Shown piece by piece: positions 22,582-34,448 of a stretch of DNA of 64,000 bases. Within the stretch, counting starts at the first letter, position 1. Each line of letters begins with the position of its first letter. Source of the DNA: Protaetia brevitarsis (lineage: Eukaryota > Arthropoda > Insecta > Coleoptera > Scarabaeidae). The notes under the pieces were generated by a model. The model saw only the letters and a list, made by a program, of their open reading frames with translations. It was not told the origin of the DNA and searched no databases. The stretch covers positions 1 through 64,000 of the forward strand of contig RXPK01002731.1 of NCBI GenBank assembly GCA_004143645.1. Reading direction: 5' to 3'. The position numbers and the translations under genes are program-made.

Positions 22582-22591
22582 AATCAACATT

Positions 22592-24830
22592 ATGAACTTG
22601 AATATACAGTCCTTAGTTAATAAAATTGACCAACTCGAGATCGAGTTGAATAAGTATAATATTGACGTAGCGTGTATAACCGAACATTGGCTTAATAAAA
22701 CTATACATAATAAATACATGATCAAAGACTACGAGATCGCTAGTGCATTTTGCAGAAATAAATATAGACATGGGGGAGCACTAGTACTTTTGAAAAGAAG
22801 TACAGAGTTTGAAATACTTAATGACGTTATTAAGATGTCTGTAGAAAAGGATATTGAAATTGCAGCAGTAAAACTGATTAAATGGAATATGACAGTTATT
22901 TCTTTATATAGATCTCCTGATGGAAATGTGGACATTTTCATGGAAATTCTATCGGATGCCTTGAATATGATCTATCATTATAATACGAAAATATTCATAG
23001 CTGGTGATTTTAACATTAATTTTTTGAATGAAACTACTACTAAAGCCACATTATTGGATTTATTTCTCTCGTATGGTCTAAATATAACATCTCTTGAACC
23101 TACCAGAATTACATCTACTAGTGAAACATGCATTGATAATATTTTCACAAACATAGACGAAAATGAATGTTGCACTAAGACGTTGAATCTCCACATAGCA
23201 GACCACTGCGCACAGATTCTCGAATACTGGATCGAAGATACTATACCTGTACAGAATGAAAACAAAGATATTAGACTATTTAACTGTCACAGTATTCAAG
23301 AGTTTATGAATAAACTTACTACTTACCAGTGGGAATGTATTCTAAATGAGTCCTCTGCTGCAAGCATGAGTAGTAGTTTTTTTGAAACAATAAAGCTTTT
23401 TTATGAGGAATGCTTTCCTGTAAAAAAAATAAATGATAATAGAAAGTGTAAAAAGTACAAAGTTCCCGAAAACATACAAATTATGGAAAACAAGCTAGAT
23501 ACATTAGCAATAATAGCCAAAACAAGCAAAGATCAAGCTGCATACCAAATGTACTATGACTATAGAACTATGTATAAAACGGCTCTGGAAAATGCAATCA
23601 GAAAAGATTATAATACACAAATTGAAAGCCCTGATAATAAACAAAAGAAATATGGAAAATATAAGGGACTAACAGGGAAAGATACTGAACATACAAATAG
23701 AGCAAATATAGCACCTGACGACATGAATCAGTTCTTTACAGAGTACGACACACAAACATTTGACCCAAAACTGGTAGAGCCACTTGATTTTCTGAGGAGA
23801 TCTAATAAAATGAATCCAAACTCATGCTATATTAGCCCAGTAACTCACGAGGAATTAGAAAAAAAATTTTAAGAGAATTAAAACTAAGACCACACAAGAT
23901 TGTTATGGTTTCTCCACTAAGCTGTTGAAAACAGTTGCTCCAACAATTGTTAATTAATTAAAATAAAGGATCTATTCTTGGGCCACTTTTATTTGTAATT
24001 TACGTGAATGACTTGGAGCACAGCATACCAGCAAATACCATCAGCCTGTATGCTGATGATACTTCACTAGTTACAAAAGCTATAACTAAAGATGAGTTAC
24101 TTAGCAAAAATGAAACGGTAATGAAAAAAGCAGATCAATGGTTTAGATCTAATAAACTACTATTAAACCCCACTAAAACACAACATCTGGACTTTACACT
24201 AAAGAAAAACAAACTTACCACTAGTGTCAAAATCTTGGGTCTCCACATTGACAGTAAATTGAATTGGTCTGAACATACCAATGGATTGGCGAAGAGACTA
24301 GCTGCCGCAGTCTATAGTATGGTTCGGATTAAAAATGTGGCTACTTATGAAGCAGTAAGATCGACATACTTCGCTAATTTCCATAGTGTTGCCACCTATG
24401 GGATCCAGTTTGTGGGAATGTCAACGGAAGCCAGTCGTATCTTCCTCCTGCAGAAGCGAGCAATAAGAGCGTTATGTAACCTGAAAAGTAACATGTCGTG
24501 TAAACAGTCATTCATAGACCATCGCATACCATATCTAGCGTATATGTACTTACTGTCGCTAAATATATTCATAAAAAATCAAAATATTTTACCAAAAACT
24601 GCGACACACATAATTACAATACACGGAATAAGGAAGATCTCAGGTTACCGTACCACCGAGTGAACGCCACGAGGAAGTATGTGGATCACTGGGGTATAAA
24701 AGTGTTTAACAAGCTGTCGGATAAGATTAAATGCCTTCCGTATGATAAATTTACAAAAACTTTGAAATGTTATCTGTTAGACAATGCCTTTTACACATTG
24801 CAAGACTTTTTAGACTGTGACATGAACTAA
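22592..24830 (+). pseudogene. LINE ORF2: APE endonuclease plus truncated reverse transcriptase
   Basis: The endonuclease is nearly intact from ATG 22592. It shows MNLNIQSLVNKIDQLE, the catalytic Glu in ITEHWLNK, SLYRSPDGN, IAGDFNINFL, EPTRITSTSETCIDNIF and ADHCAQ, all in order. The frame ends at 23872. After a frameshift it reads the start of RT (FSTKLLKTVAPTIVN). It then jumps to SILGPLLFVIYVND and SLYADDTSLVTK (about 24040). The block with the first catalytic Asp (F.D..KAFD) is therefore deleted, roughly 150 codons by family comparison. The thumb (VKILGLHIDSKLNWSEH, FLLQKRAIRALCN, SCKQSFIDHRIPY) is good. After one more frameshift near 24600 the C-terminus ends FLDCDMN at 24830. Confidence 0.85.
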
Positions 24831-24994
24831 TTTGATTTTATGTTTGTTAGTTATTTATGTTTCACGAATGTTGTGTCTTATACTATTCTATTACTATGCA
24901 TTGACATTTTATATATTCTGTACTTGTGATATTTGTTGACGTTTTATTGTAATTGTTATTACGATAAATGTACATATATTATTATTATTATTTA

Positions 24995-26283
24995 TTTAAT
25001 ATATATATTATTATTATATTAATATATTTAATAACAGGCTATGCAGAGAGAATCTATTATTAATGCAAAAAAGCAACCTGTAATCCTAAACCAGCGTGAT
25101 TCCTGAAATTTGCGAGAGTTAAACCAACAACTTCATGAAACAAGCTGTAACAAGATCACTGCTGGTGAAGAATTAACAATAATATATAAGCAATTTGTTA
25201 ACGACGACGCATTTTAAAAACTAGGAAGTGAACAGCAGAAATAGTTATAACTATTCAAATTTCTCAAATACGTTACATATATCCTGTTTGGTGGTCCTAT
25301 AATTATTATATTTCTTTATGTTCCTTATGATCTATATTTCTTTATTGGTAAATGCATCAAAGTGGAATAATATATACCTACAGGCTTTCATAGTAAAATA
25401 CAGTTTCTTATACACAAAGTGTGTAAATTGTTATTGTATTATAAGTAGATGCAATTTAATGAGCGTATGTTTGCAAAACCAATTAAGTATACAACCTTTC
25501 TTTTAGTTACCCTATATCCCCAAAACTAAAACGCTATGCAGCATATATCATGCTTAATGTGCGCTTTTTTTTTTTCATTTTCGATTAAAATCACATATGT
25601 TTACGTTAGCATGTATTGCGTTTCCGCCAAAATAAATCGATTTTTAAAGAAGCAGATTGTTGAAATTATCTATTTGCAACTATATAACAGAGGCACGAGT
25701 CTTGCTATTTCTCATTTATACTTATAATCACGTAAACACAGTCAGGTAGTTAGCAAAGTAATCGGAGAATTACGTATTACTTAAACGGTAAATCACGTGC
25801 TGTTAGAACATCATCAATTAAGTCAACATGTCATCAATGTCTAAGTACACTGATTCCGTCACCAAAACATGTAACCCGTTGAGCGATTAGGTGTAATTAA
25901 TTCTGCCTTTATATTATGACTGATTAACCTATCAAGTAGTCAAAAGTATCGTGAAACGGCTATATGCTAACGGCGCTTTACAGTTGCTTGGCTCCCCCAA
26001 TTCACCGAACCCTTAAAGTAAATCGCGCTGAAATTTACAGCGAATTATAAATTCATTCCATCCCCATAAGCGTAATTACAACCCTTATAAGAGATTAACA
26101 TTATTAACTTCTCAAAGAATGTGTTAAACGATAATTTGACTAGAGAATATGTAATCGTATATCTCATTTAAGAAAATACTGGACAATTAAAAACAGGCGG
26201 TCATGTAACAAAAACCTAATTTGTGTCACTTCAAACTTCGTTTTGACAGTTGCTCTATGGCCTAGCTTCCTGAAGTTTCAAAC
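24995..26283. other. Upstream region of the GABA-transaminase gene
   Basis: AT-rich, with no other gene recognised. It must hold the promoter and 5' UTR of the gene starting at 26284, but I cannot point to a convincing TATA box or initiator. Confidence 0.4.
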
Positions 26284-29200
26284 ATGTTAAAATTTAGTAC
26301 TGCTATAATAAGAAGAGCTGCGCCAAAAGTTAATAACATAGGTAAATTCATATCGTTAATTGATTCTTATTCATTGTTTGGCAGATACTACTGATATTCC
26401 TGAATTACCTTTTGTAGTTGTCAAAAACTTATCAAAATATGTGCCAGGAGAACCGAGTGGCCCTAGTGTTAAAGATTTAAATGGACCAGCGAACCGAAGA
26501 TGAAACAGGAGTTAGCCTCCATACAGGTTAGCATATAAATTAGGATTTGCGTATCTACCGACTATTATTTACATATATGCTAAACAAGTAACATTTAATC
26601 GTCAAACGAAGAAGAGGCTACAGTAATACCCCCTATATTACCTACTATTATTTGGTTTAATAAAAACCATGTGCTGTATAAATCCACACTATACAAGGAA
26701 AGTGTATTACCTACTAAACAGAAGTTTCCATAAATTTAAACTAACGTATGACATATATTATACAATATGAAGAATGCAGTATAAAGTATTAAAATATGTA
26801 GTTATTACTACTTATTGTTAACCTTTTAACAGAAACGTCTTTCATAAAAGTATTTGGGATGTGGAGTACATATTATTTTGAACAGGTACAGCTTATCATT
26901 TTTTGTGTCTTTTCTATTTGTACACTGAAGCAAAAGTATAAAATCACAATAATTTTGTCGGGATTGTTTGCAATTGACAAAACAGCGGTTTAAACATCAT
27001 TAACTAACCATATTATCAAATTGGTACCCCTTATATATTTATTACTTTGCAAATGCTTTGTTAGTGGCTTCTCGTTTTATATTGCCCTTGTTTATTTACC
27101 CCCTGATATATTGTTAGATGAAATTGGAACATTCACATCTGCCATTAAAATTGTAAAACGTTTCTTTTTTTGACTAGATATTTTAGTGTACCTAACTTGT
27201 TTTCGTTGGATGGTTCAGAACGCAGGAAAAGTACAACTTTCCAAACTTTTAAATGTTTTTAATGTTAAGCAACGTAATAATGAACAGAACAGTGAAACAG
27301 AGAAGGTAGATCTTGTCATATCTAATTTTAACCATAATTTTAAAGTTCAGCAATTTGGAATGCCCTAAGTGGCATCCTTTTCATGCTAGCCTGGATTTTG
27401 CTTATGCACTCCATTTCTCTGGAAAGATACTCTTCTGCCAATAATTTCCACAAAGCTAATTACATATTATTGCATACCTAATCGGCTTGTCTATTATGAT
27501 TGGTTCTTTCCTGAAAACTATGCAGATGTCGTTGAAACATTGAATGCTTTTTATAACCGTTTTGTACGCATTTTGGGAATGATTATGCCAACGCAAATGT
27601 CATTGTCAATGCTTTTGTGGATACATTCTTCTACTTTTGCTTCCTTCCTTTTCTTTAGTTACTAAAGATGAATTGAAATGAAATGATTAATATAATTATG
27701 GGCTCCATCTATGCACTTGCATATCTCCTGAAAATCATTATTAATCTTTCAAGCTCATCTCGTGTCTTTCTGGAAAACTGTAAAAAATTGTACCAGTACA
27801 TGAAAAGGATAATCGTAAACTTCGTACTACTTATAGAACCGGTCTATTATGTCCAATTTTGCAAAACTTTACGAGAAGGTACTGTTTGATCTGCAGTTAC
27901 CAACCTTGCATCGATATCTCAATTGATTAGTGAGGTTCTGGAAAGATGTAAATGGGTGGACGTAATTTACACTGATCTGAGCAAAGCTTGTTGAGTTCCT
28001 TGGGTTGTGTTGCATCTGATGTATGTTTGCTTATATCATATTCAAAACAGAGAAAAGAAATAGTTTCATTCTTATCTCTGGCGCCTCCCATGGAGGGAAT
28101 TAATTTGGGTACCCCGTCATTTGTACTTTTAATGCTGCTTTTTCAAATTGACCTCTCTATACTTGCTTATACCGAGGACATTAAAATTAAAACTTTTTCT
28201 TTTAATGATGCAAGCCAGCTCCAGAGGATACAATAATGTGTGATATTTTCAAAGTAAACGTTGAACAGTATTGCGTATTCTCCTAGACACGTTCGTGCTC
28301 TTCATACTTATTGTCTTAACGTATCAAGGGTAGCTTTTACTTTAACTCGTAAATGTAGGTATAATTATCTCAATATACTTTTTGATACCACTCTTACCTT
28401 CAGATCGCATGTCAATAATATATGTTTTGCGGGCATGACATCTTTTGGTTTTATCAGATGTGTCTCTAAATGCATCGTTCTGAAAGTCATTGTACTAGGC
28501 GTATATTTTGAGTAAGCTTGATAACGCTACTTTAATTTGGAACCCGTTATATGCGTATTACTACCTAAAATTAGATTAGAATTTATCCTGAAAAAAGTGT
28601 ACCTTAGAACGAATTGCTGCGGCGGCATGATACGTTGGCCTTAAGCGCGAGAAGGCGCAATAAAGTCACTTTGCTGTGGGTACCCCGATATTCAGCAATC
28701 GAAGGAAACGGAAAAGCCGATGAGTTAGCATGAAAGAGTTTAACCGCTTTATACATAGGCTCAAAACCATTCTAGGAGTGTCAACAGCTGAGGCAAATTC
28801 ACACACACGAATAATATTTTGTTTAGAATATAATGTTTATTATTGGGCAAGACAAAAGGTCACTGACATCTAATGACATTTGTGCATTTATGGAACACCA
28901 ATGTTGATTTCTGCTCTAGTATTTATTACTGTTTTGCGTCTTTAGTGTAATTTCTATGAAATAGTTCTTTTTAGCACTCTATTGACTACTGCTTGCATAT
29001 TTGAAGGTATTTTTTTAATAGTTATATAAAATGATAGTGATAACAGTATTTGTTACATCAATAAGTAGCTTTTGACCCCACTAGCAGGGTTACCAGAAAA
29101 TTCTCAGAAAAACATCTTGGCAGTAAACAAAGGATAATGGCTTATAATCTGTATCTGGAGCTTAAGCGGGGCATTTCTAAATCGGCAGCCATTAAACTGG

Positions 29201-32200
29201 CTGTGAAGCAACTTCGGCTGGAAGAAATGGATACCACAGGGCATATACACCCTCGCATATGGTTCTTTGAACGGCAGAGAAAGTCGATAATTAGGAGATC
29301 TTTTCTGACAGAATGAATTGCCTACATGCAGAAAACTATTGAATGCAAATATAATATATACATTTATCATACATTTACTTCGTCTTACTATATCTTACAG
29401 GTTTTTGATGCAGATGACACCTTACCAATATTAAGAAGAACGACACTATGGAAAATATTAAGAGTTGGAGTAAAAGTGGATGAAATAAAGTCGGAGCAGT
29501 GTTTTAATAGAACAACATGATATTGCGTTATGGAGACGTCAATGTTTAAACAACATTCGCAAGTTACATTTGAATGGTAGAAAAATATTTGGGCAAAGCT
29601 TGGCTCAAGGGAGGTCATGCAAAGCAGAAAATATTCCAAGACACCACGGTAGTTACTGCAAGACAAGCATTTGTGATGTCTCAACGGAACTGAAGCATCC
29701 TGCAGGAAAAGGAAAACGTTTAATCATTTTGCATATTGGTAGTGAACATAGTTTCGTTGCAAACCGTCTCATTTTCACTGACTGTGAGTGGATGAGAAAT
29801 ATACTTCATTTTCTTGAACCAAACTCTGTTATTGTTATGGATAATGTTCCTCACCACTCAGTCAGGACAGAAATAAATGTCTACTGATGGCGCTTGAAAG
29901 AAGCAAAGATTAATTGAATGGCTTCTTGCGAAAGGTTAACAACACTTCCCATTTATTATCAATCAAATGGTAGCAGACAGTAGTCGTATAATTTTGGAAT
30001 TGCCTTCTTATCACTGCAACCTTAATCCCATTGAACTTATATGGGAACAAGTAAAACATCGTGTCGCTTTCAAATTATATGTATTAGTGACGCATGGTGA
30101 TACTATATCAAACATATTATCGAAGAAGAAAATAAAATATATAAATAACTCAACAATATTGTCGAAGATATAACTGAAAAATATATATAGCCGCAAATAC
30201 ATCGCATCGTCATCATTAGATCTGTCATTAGAATGTGATTTTGAATGATCATTAAATAAGTATTCTGACTATTATATATTGAAATTGAAATTTCCACAAA
30301 TGTATTCACTGATATTTTATTTGTATTATTGTATGACGTAATATAACATTGCAATAAAATACTAAGAACGCATGTTACTAGAATTCTATTTGATATTATT
30401 CTCTGCTTATTACAAAATTTTGATAACCACACTTTTACGCTTTTATTACCTATAAACACACAATTATAGTTTGAATTTGTCATCATTCTAGCGCTATCTA
30501 CTGCATTCCTAACGTGAATGAAGTATAGCTACATAGTAACACATCTAAACACTTTTCGAGCCTGTGAAGATAATCAAATAGTCCCCATGAAAATAATAAT
30601 TCTGCGATCTGGTTTTTCGACCAGTATTTTTAGAAAACTTAATATTAAATACAACCTTCTCCTTAATTTCCAGAGCACATTAAGTGTGGATCGTTTTATA
30701 GACCTGGACCGTTCTCTGGGTAACTATTTTATAGATGCTGATGGAAACGTTTTTTTAGATGTTTACATGCAAATAGCGTCTATGCCATTAGGATATAACT
30801 ATCCATCCTTACTTAACGTCTATAAGGATTTATCAAAATTGGTAACTCATCTAAAATAGATTACTCCTGAAACTATCACCCTCCATTTTTTAGAAATATT
30901 TAGTTAATCGTACAGCTCTGGCAGTTTATCCACCTTCCCATTGGGCGGGTCATCTAAAAAGAATATTATTAAGTGTCAGTTACTTATGCTTTAATTGCTA
31001 TTGTCGAGGTTAAGGTTCACTGTTCATTTTTAGGTTGCCCCACCGGAAATGAAATATGTTTCAACACAAATGTGTGGAGCTTGTTCGAATGAACAAGCGT
31101 TCAAACATATTTTCATATGGTATAATAGGAAACGTAATGAAGGTAGAGACTTTACACCGGAAGAATTGGCAAGTTGCATGCAGCAATAAACCACCAGGAT
31201 GTCCTCGTTTAGCGATACTATCTTTTTGGGGAGCCTTCCACGGGAGAACAACCAGCTCCCTATCTGTCACCAGATCTAAGCCAATCCATCGGTTAGGTTT
31301 CCCCCTATTTTCCGACTGGCCTGCTGCGCACTTTCCACTCTATAAGTATCCACTGGAAGAAAACATAAAAGAAAATAAAGCGATAGACCGAAAATGCCTC
31401 GCGGAAGTAGAAGATTTAATAGCGGCCAATGAGAAAAAAGGCTGGCCTGTAGCCGGTATCATAATAGAACCGATACAATCCGAAGGTGGAGACAATCATG
31501 CTTCACCAGAATTCATGAGGGAACTGCAAAAAATATGTAAAAAAAATACCATCGGCTTAATAATGGATGAAGTTCAAACTGGATGCGGAGCTACTGGAAA
31601 GATGTGGTGCCACGAGTGGTTCGAATTACCAGCGCCACCAGATTGCATGACCTACAGTAAAAAAATGCTCGCAGGAGGTTTTTACTTTACTCATGATATG
31701 CTGTAAGTATCCAGCAAATGAGTAGTAGTAGTAGTAATTTTGGGGTTACTGCATATACTCAACTTGCTCGCATAAATTCGGGATTTATCGTTTTTTACAG
31801 GCCTGATAAAGCCTATCGCGTATTTAACACGTGGATGGGCGATGCTGCCAGAGTGTTCATATTGGAAGCAGTTCTCATAGCTATTAAGGAAAATAATTTG
31901 TTAGAAAATGTACGTAAAGTAGGCAAAATTGCGTTAGAAGGTTTGAAAACATTAGCAAAGGAACACTCGAGCATATTGCATTCAGCCAGAGGAAGAGGAA
32001 CATTATTAGCGATAGGCTGTAAAGACGATGCTACAAGGCAGAAAATCTTAGCTTCTATGAAGAAAAAAGGTAAGAACACGTTTTGCTTTACGCAGCAAAT
32101 AACAAGCTTCTTAAATTTTAGGAATACTCGGTGGAAGTTGCGGTCCAAATGCAATACGTTTAAGACCAGCGTTAATCTTCGAAGAAAAACACGCCAACAT

Positions 32201-32240
32201 ATTTCTGGATAAATTTAGAGAAGCCTTAAAAGAATTATGA
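26284..32240 (+). CDS. ABAT: 4-aminobutyrate aminotransferase, mitochondrial (GABA transaminase); two frameshifts
   Basis: PLP enzyme that moves the amino group of GABA to 2-oxoglutarate in the mitochondrial matrix (GABA shunt). Exons deduced from GT/AG sites: 26284-26341, 26385-26526, 30674-30841, 30894-30974, 31034-31702, 31801-32069 and 32122-32240 (stop TGA), about 500 codons as in the family. Exon 1 (MLKFSTAIIRRAAPKVNNI) looks like a targeting peptide. Landmarks: KYVPGEPSGPSVKDLNGP, RSLGNYFIDADGN, CGACSNEQAFK, GAFHGRTTSSLS, EPIQSEGGDNHAS, DEVQTGCGATGK, the PLP lysine in YSKKMLAGGF, FNTWMGD and RLRPALIFEEKH. Two single-base indels break the frame: one base lost near 26487 in exon 2 and one gained near 31181 in exon 5. 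Splice sites and active-site residues are intact. Assembly errors or a young pseudogene fit equally well. Intron 2 (26527-30673) is full of transposons. Confidence 0.9.
27180..28520 (+). mobile_element. Jockey-like LINE fragment in the GABA-transaminase intron
   Basis: Degenerate ORF2, plus strand. The end of the endonuclease appears as VDLVISNFNHNFKVQQF (about 27308-27358), followed by ANNFHKANYILLHTYL. The RT appears as VTNLASISQLISEVLERCKW (about 27898-27955) and VDVIYTDLSKA (about 27957-27990), holding the first catalytic Asp. APPMEGINLGTPSFVLLML, the counterpart of the GVPQGS.LGPLLF block, is at about 28080-28135. SILAYTEDIKIKTFS, where the Y.DD motif has become YTED, is at about 28158-28200. 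ILFDTTLTFRSHVNNI (about 28375-28420) is the thumb. All five frames are broken by shifts and stops. Orientation matches the host gene. Confidence 0.7.
28640..28740 (+). mobile_element. RNase H fragment of a LINE
   Basis: The translation SARRRNKVTLLWVPRYSAIE followed by GNGKADELA matches the LWVPGHSGIEGNE.ADELA signature at the end of the RNase H domain. The usual Gly-His is Arg-Tyr here. The Jockey-like RT just upstream would not normally carry RNase H, so this probably comes from another R1/I-type element. Confidence 0.65.
29100..30178 (+). mobile_element. DDE-superfamily (IS630/Tc1-like) transposase relic in the intron
   Basis: The clearest part is the open frame 29570-29887: LKHPAGKGKRLIILHIGSEH, FVANRLIF, then LEPNSVIVMDNVPHHSVRTE, which holds the second catalytic Asp. 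From 29967 it continues LELPSYHCNLNPIELIWEQV, with the Glu of the third catalytic position in PIELIW, then KHRVAFK. The N-terminal helix-turn-helix part (29100-29520) is only faintly visible. Frameshifts and stops separate the blocks. No terminal inverted repeats were identified. It belongs to the DDE_3 type that is widespread in insects. Confidence 0.8.
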
Positions 32241-32805
32241 AAACCAATATAATCTACATTTTTATTTCTCTATTATGTAATAATGTTATTTTAATATACA
32301 AACCCAATTGTATTTAACTGTGGTCTTACATTAAAGAAGAAAAAATGTTTTTGTATATTTATACTCTTAGATTAACTCTTAACTGCGCATTTTTTAGTAA
32401 GTAGAAAAGAATGTATATTCAAAAATGTTTAAAAAATAATCATCTACATTTCATTGCATTTTTGCTTTCTTTGCTTTCAGCAATACGATGATTGCCATTT
32501 TAGATTATGGATGTTATTAACATACTAACAATTTCATTAGAGAAAGTTGGATAATGACGATGATGTCTTGGTCGAAAGTATTAGATATCCCTACAACGCA
32601 CTTAAAAAAAAAAGGCGTCAGCGGTGATGCCAAATGTTAATAAAAACACAAATAATTCCGTTGGAACATCTAGCAATCGAATCACAGCAAACAAATTTGT
32701 TTGAAAAAGTCACTTAGAATGTTTTGCCAGTCTTTGTTTTATCTTTGCAGCGCAAAGTAACTGCCGTGTGTGATCTAGTGGCGAATTTTCCAACATTTAA
32801 TGCTA
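32241..32805. other. 3' flank of the GABA-transaminase gene
   Basis: A candidate ATTAAA polyadenylation signal lies at 32330-32335, about 90 bases after the stop codon. The rest is AT-rich with no gene seen. Confidence 0.4.
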
Positions 32806-33500
32806 GAATGCCCAAAGAGGACCTATTGAAAAAGAAATTAAAATTCAGGTCTTGCATGAACAAGGCAAGTCTAAAGTAGCGATAAGCAGGTTGGTACAAT
32901 GTTCTCGATGTGCAATGCAATCTGCTATTAAAAGGTTCATGGAGACTCGATCTCACGTAGATAAGGCAAGGACGGGCAAAAAACGAGTGACAACGAAACG
33001 CCAGGACAGAAAATTTATATGAGGGGCTCTTATGAGACTTATTCGGAAGTGCCTGCAGCTCTGTCCGAAGACATTGGGCGAACTATAAGTGCTCGAACGG
33101 CAAGAAGAAGACTGACGGACGCTAAGTTGAAAGAGTGCAAAGCCAAGAAGAAACCCTGACTTTCAGAAAACAAAAAAAAGAACCGTTTGGAGTAAGCTCT
33201 TCGACATCAACATTTTCCGGAAGATTTTGGTCAAATGTTCTGTGGTCCCATAAACCTAACTTTTAACCCTTTTTTATAATGAGAAATAACTATCATTCTG
33301 TCAGAGTTGGCTTTTGCAATAAAAATTGTAATATTTTAGGATGAATCATTTTTATTTTATTAACAGGTATTTGGAAGAATATCATCCAGATTGCGTAATG
33401 CTTATTGCAAAACTGGGAAGCGCCAGCATTATGATCTGGGACTACATGGCTACTGATAATGTTGCTAAAATGTTTGCTTGCGAAGGCCGATAACTTCCCT
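32806..33500 (+). mobile_element. Tc1-like transposase relic with an intron-like gap
   Basis: N-terminal paired helix-turn-helix: IEKEIKIQVLHEQGKSKVAI then SRLVQCSRCAMQSAIKRFME and KKRVTTKRQDRKFI (32815-33020). Next are RTISARTARRRLTDAKLKEC (about 33078-33140) and FPEDFGQMFC (about 33212-33243). Then about 95 bp has no counterpart. DESF, holding the catalytic Asp of the usual W.DES, resumes at about 33342, followed by GSASIMIWDYMATDNV (about 33418-33470). The C-terminal half with the last acidic residue is missing. Stops and frameshifts make it dead. Confidence 0.8.
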
Positions 33501-34055
33501 CGTATACGACCAAATTTTCGGCAGATTTGATGAGTGTTATTTTAGTTTTTAGGCATACAGAGGTAATTTGTAAGAAAAAAGATTTACAAAATTCGAGGAC
33601 AAGAAGTGTCCCATATGCTGCACACTTTCTGCCGGTCGCGGTATATAATACATCCTTACAAGCTTACATATATGCATAGACTCCCACCATTACTTTCCTT
33701 CAACATAAATATCCAAGTGTTAAACCTTCGAAACCAATGCAAATAATAAAATTTGTTTTAATTTTAATACCCCGTTCAAAAAAAGGCAATTGAGGTTTTT
33801 TTTTCAAAAAAGAACTTTTGATCGTAACGCCATCTTTATTATGTAATAAAACACAGTTGTTATAGCAAAACTGGAGTCAAACACATTCTTTAGCAACTGC
33901 TTTTTATAAAATTAAAATATCTTTACCGTGCCCAAGATATTTGACTTGAAAGTTTTAAATAGCACAGCTTATAATATATTCCTTAGCATTCCTTAAGAAA
34001 TTATTTTATTAATTCGCAAATAGCCTTAATTAATTTCAAACCATATACATATCTA
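33501..34055. other. AT-rich intergenic DNA
   Basis: Nothing recognisable on either strand. Confidence 0.4.
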
Positions 34056-34063
34056 GTTATGAA

Positions 34064-34440
34064 TAGAGTTGGGCATTTGTCCGGCGGTGCAGATACGTAT
34101 TGCGACGCGGGCTTCAAATAATGTAATATAAATAAACCAGATCAATCGTATTATTGTAATTTAGTATGTATTTATAAAACGTGTCATATTAATAGAGCGG
34201 TGCAAACTTTCCTTGGGGACAAAATCGGACAAAGCGGGCGAACAAACGGGCCACCTTGCGATGCATTCGCATTTTATATCACTACATATTTAGACAATTT
34301 TTTTTTACATTTTATAAGAAAAACAGGCACTGTTGTTACTCTCTTGTAACTCTACGGTTCATCTGCTTTATTGGAGTACATGAGTTGGAGCGCACGTTCT
34401 GAATACGTAACTGCCGCGCCGGAAAATTTGCCCAACTCTA
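34064..34440. mobile_element. hAT-type MITE, 377 bp, 8-bp TSD
   Basis: Termini are TAGAGTTGGGCA on the left and its complement on the right. The next inner part (TCCGGCG...GCAG.TACGTATT) is also inverted. The 8-bp direct repeat GTTATGAA flanks it at 34056-34063 and 34441-34448. An 8-bp duplication plus this terminus is typical of hAT elements. There is no open frame. The exact TSD indicates relatively recent insertion. Confidence 0.88.
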
Positions 34441-34448
34441 GTTATGAA

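Larger units (their letters stand above)
21700..24990 (+). mobile_element. Near full-length two-ORF CR1-like LINE with internal RT deletion
   Basis: A short 5' leader is followed by ORF1 (21836-22581, one frameshift), ORF2 (22592-24830, deleted and frameshifted), a 3' UTR and an (ATT)-rich tail near 24975-24995. It resembles the split minus-strand LINE at 15741-18130: both share the SCK..FI thumb block and the YRSPD endonuclease block. Its codon use is AT-rich like the rest of the window. The element cannot move by itself because the RT core is missing. Confidence 0.9.

Noticed and set aside
30103..30486. 127-codon minus-strand hydrophobic frame resembling a membrane protein
   Set aside because: Ile/Tyr/Ser richness follows from AT-rich composition, and it overlaps the end of a plus-strand transposase.
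31718..32212. 164-codon frame read as a single gene
   Set aside because: It runs through introns at both sides (acceptor at 31800, donor at 32070, acceptor at 32121). Only its middle is coding, as exon 6 of GABA transaminase.
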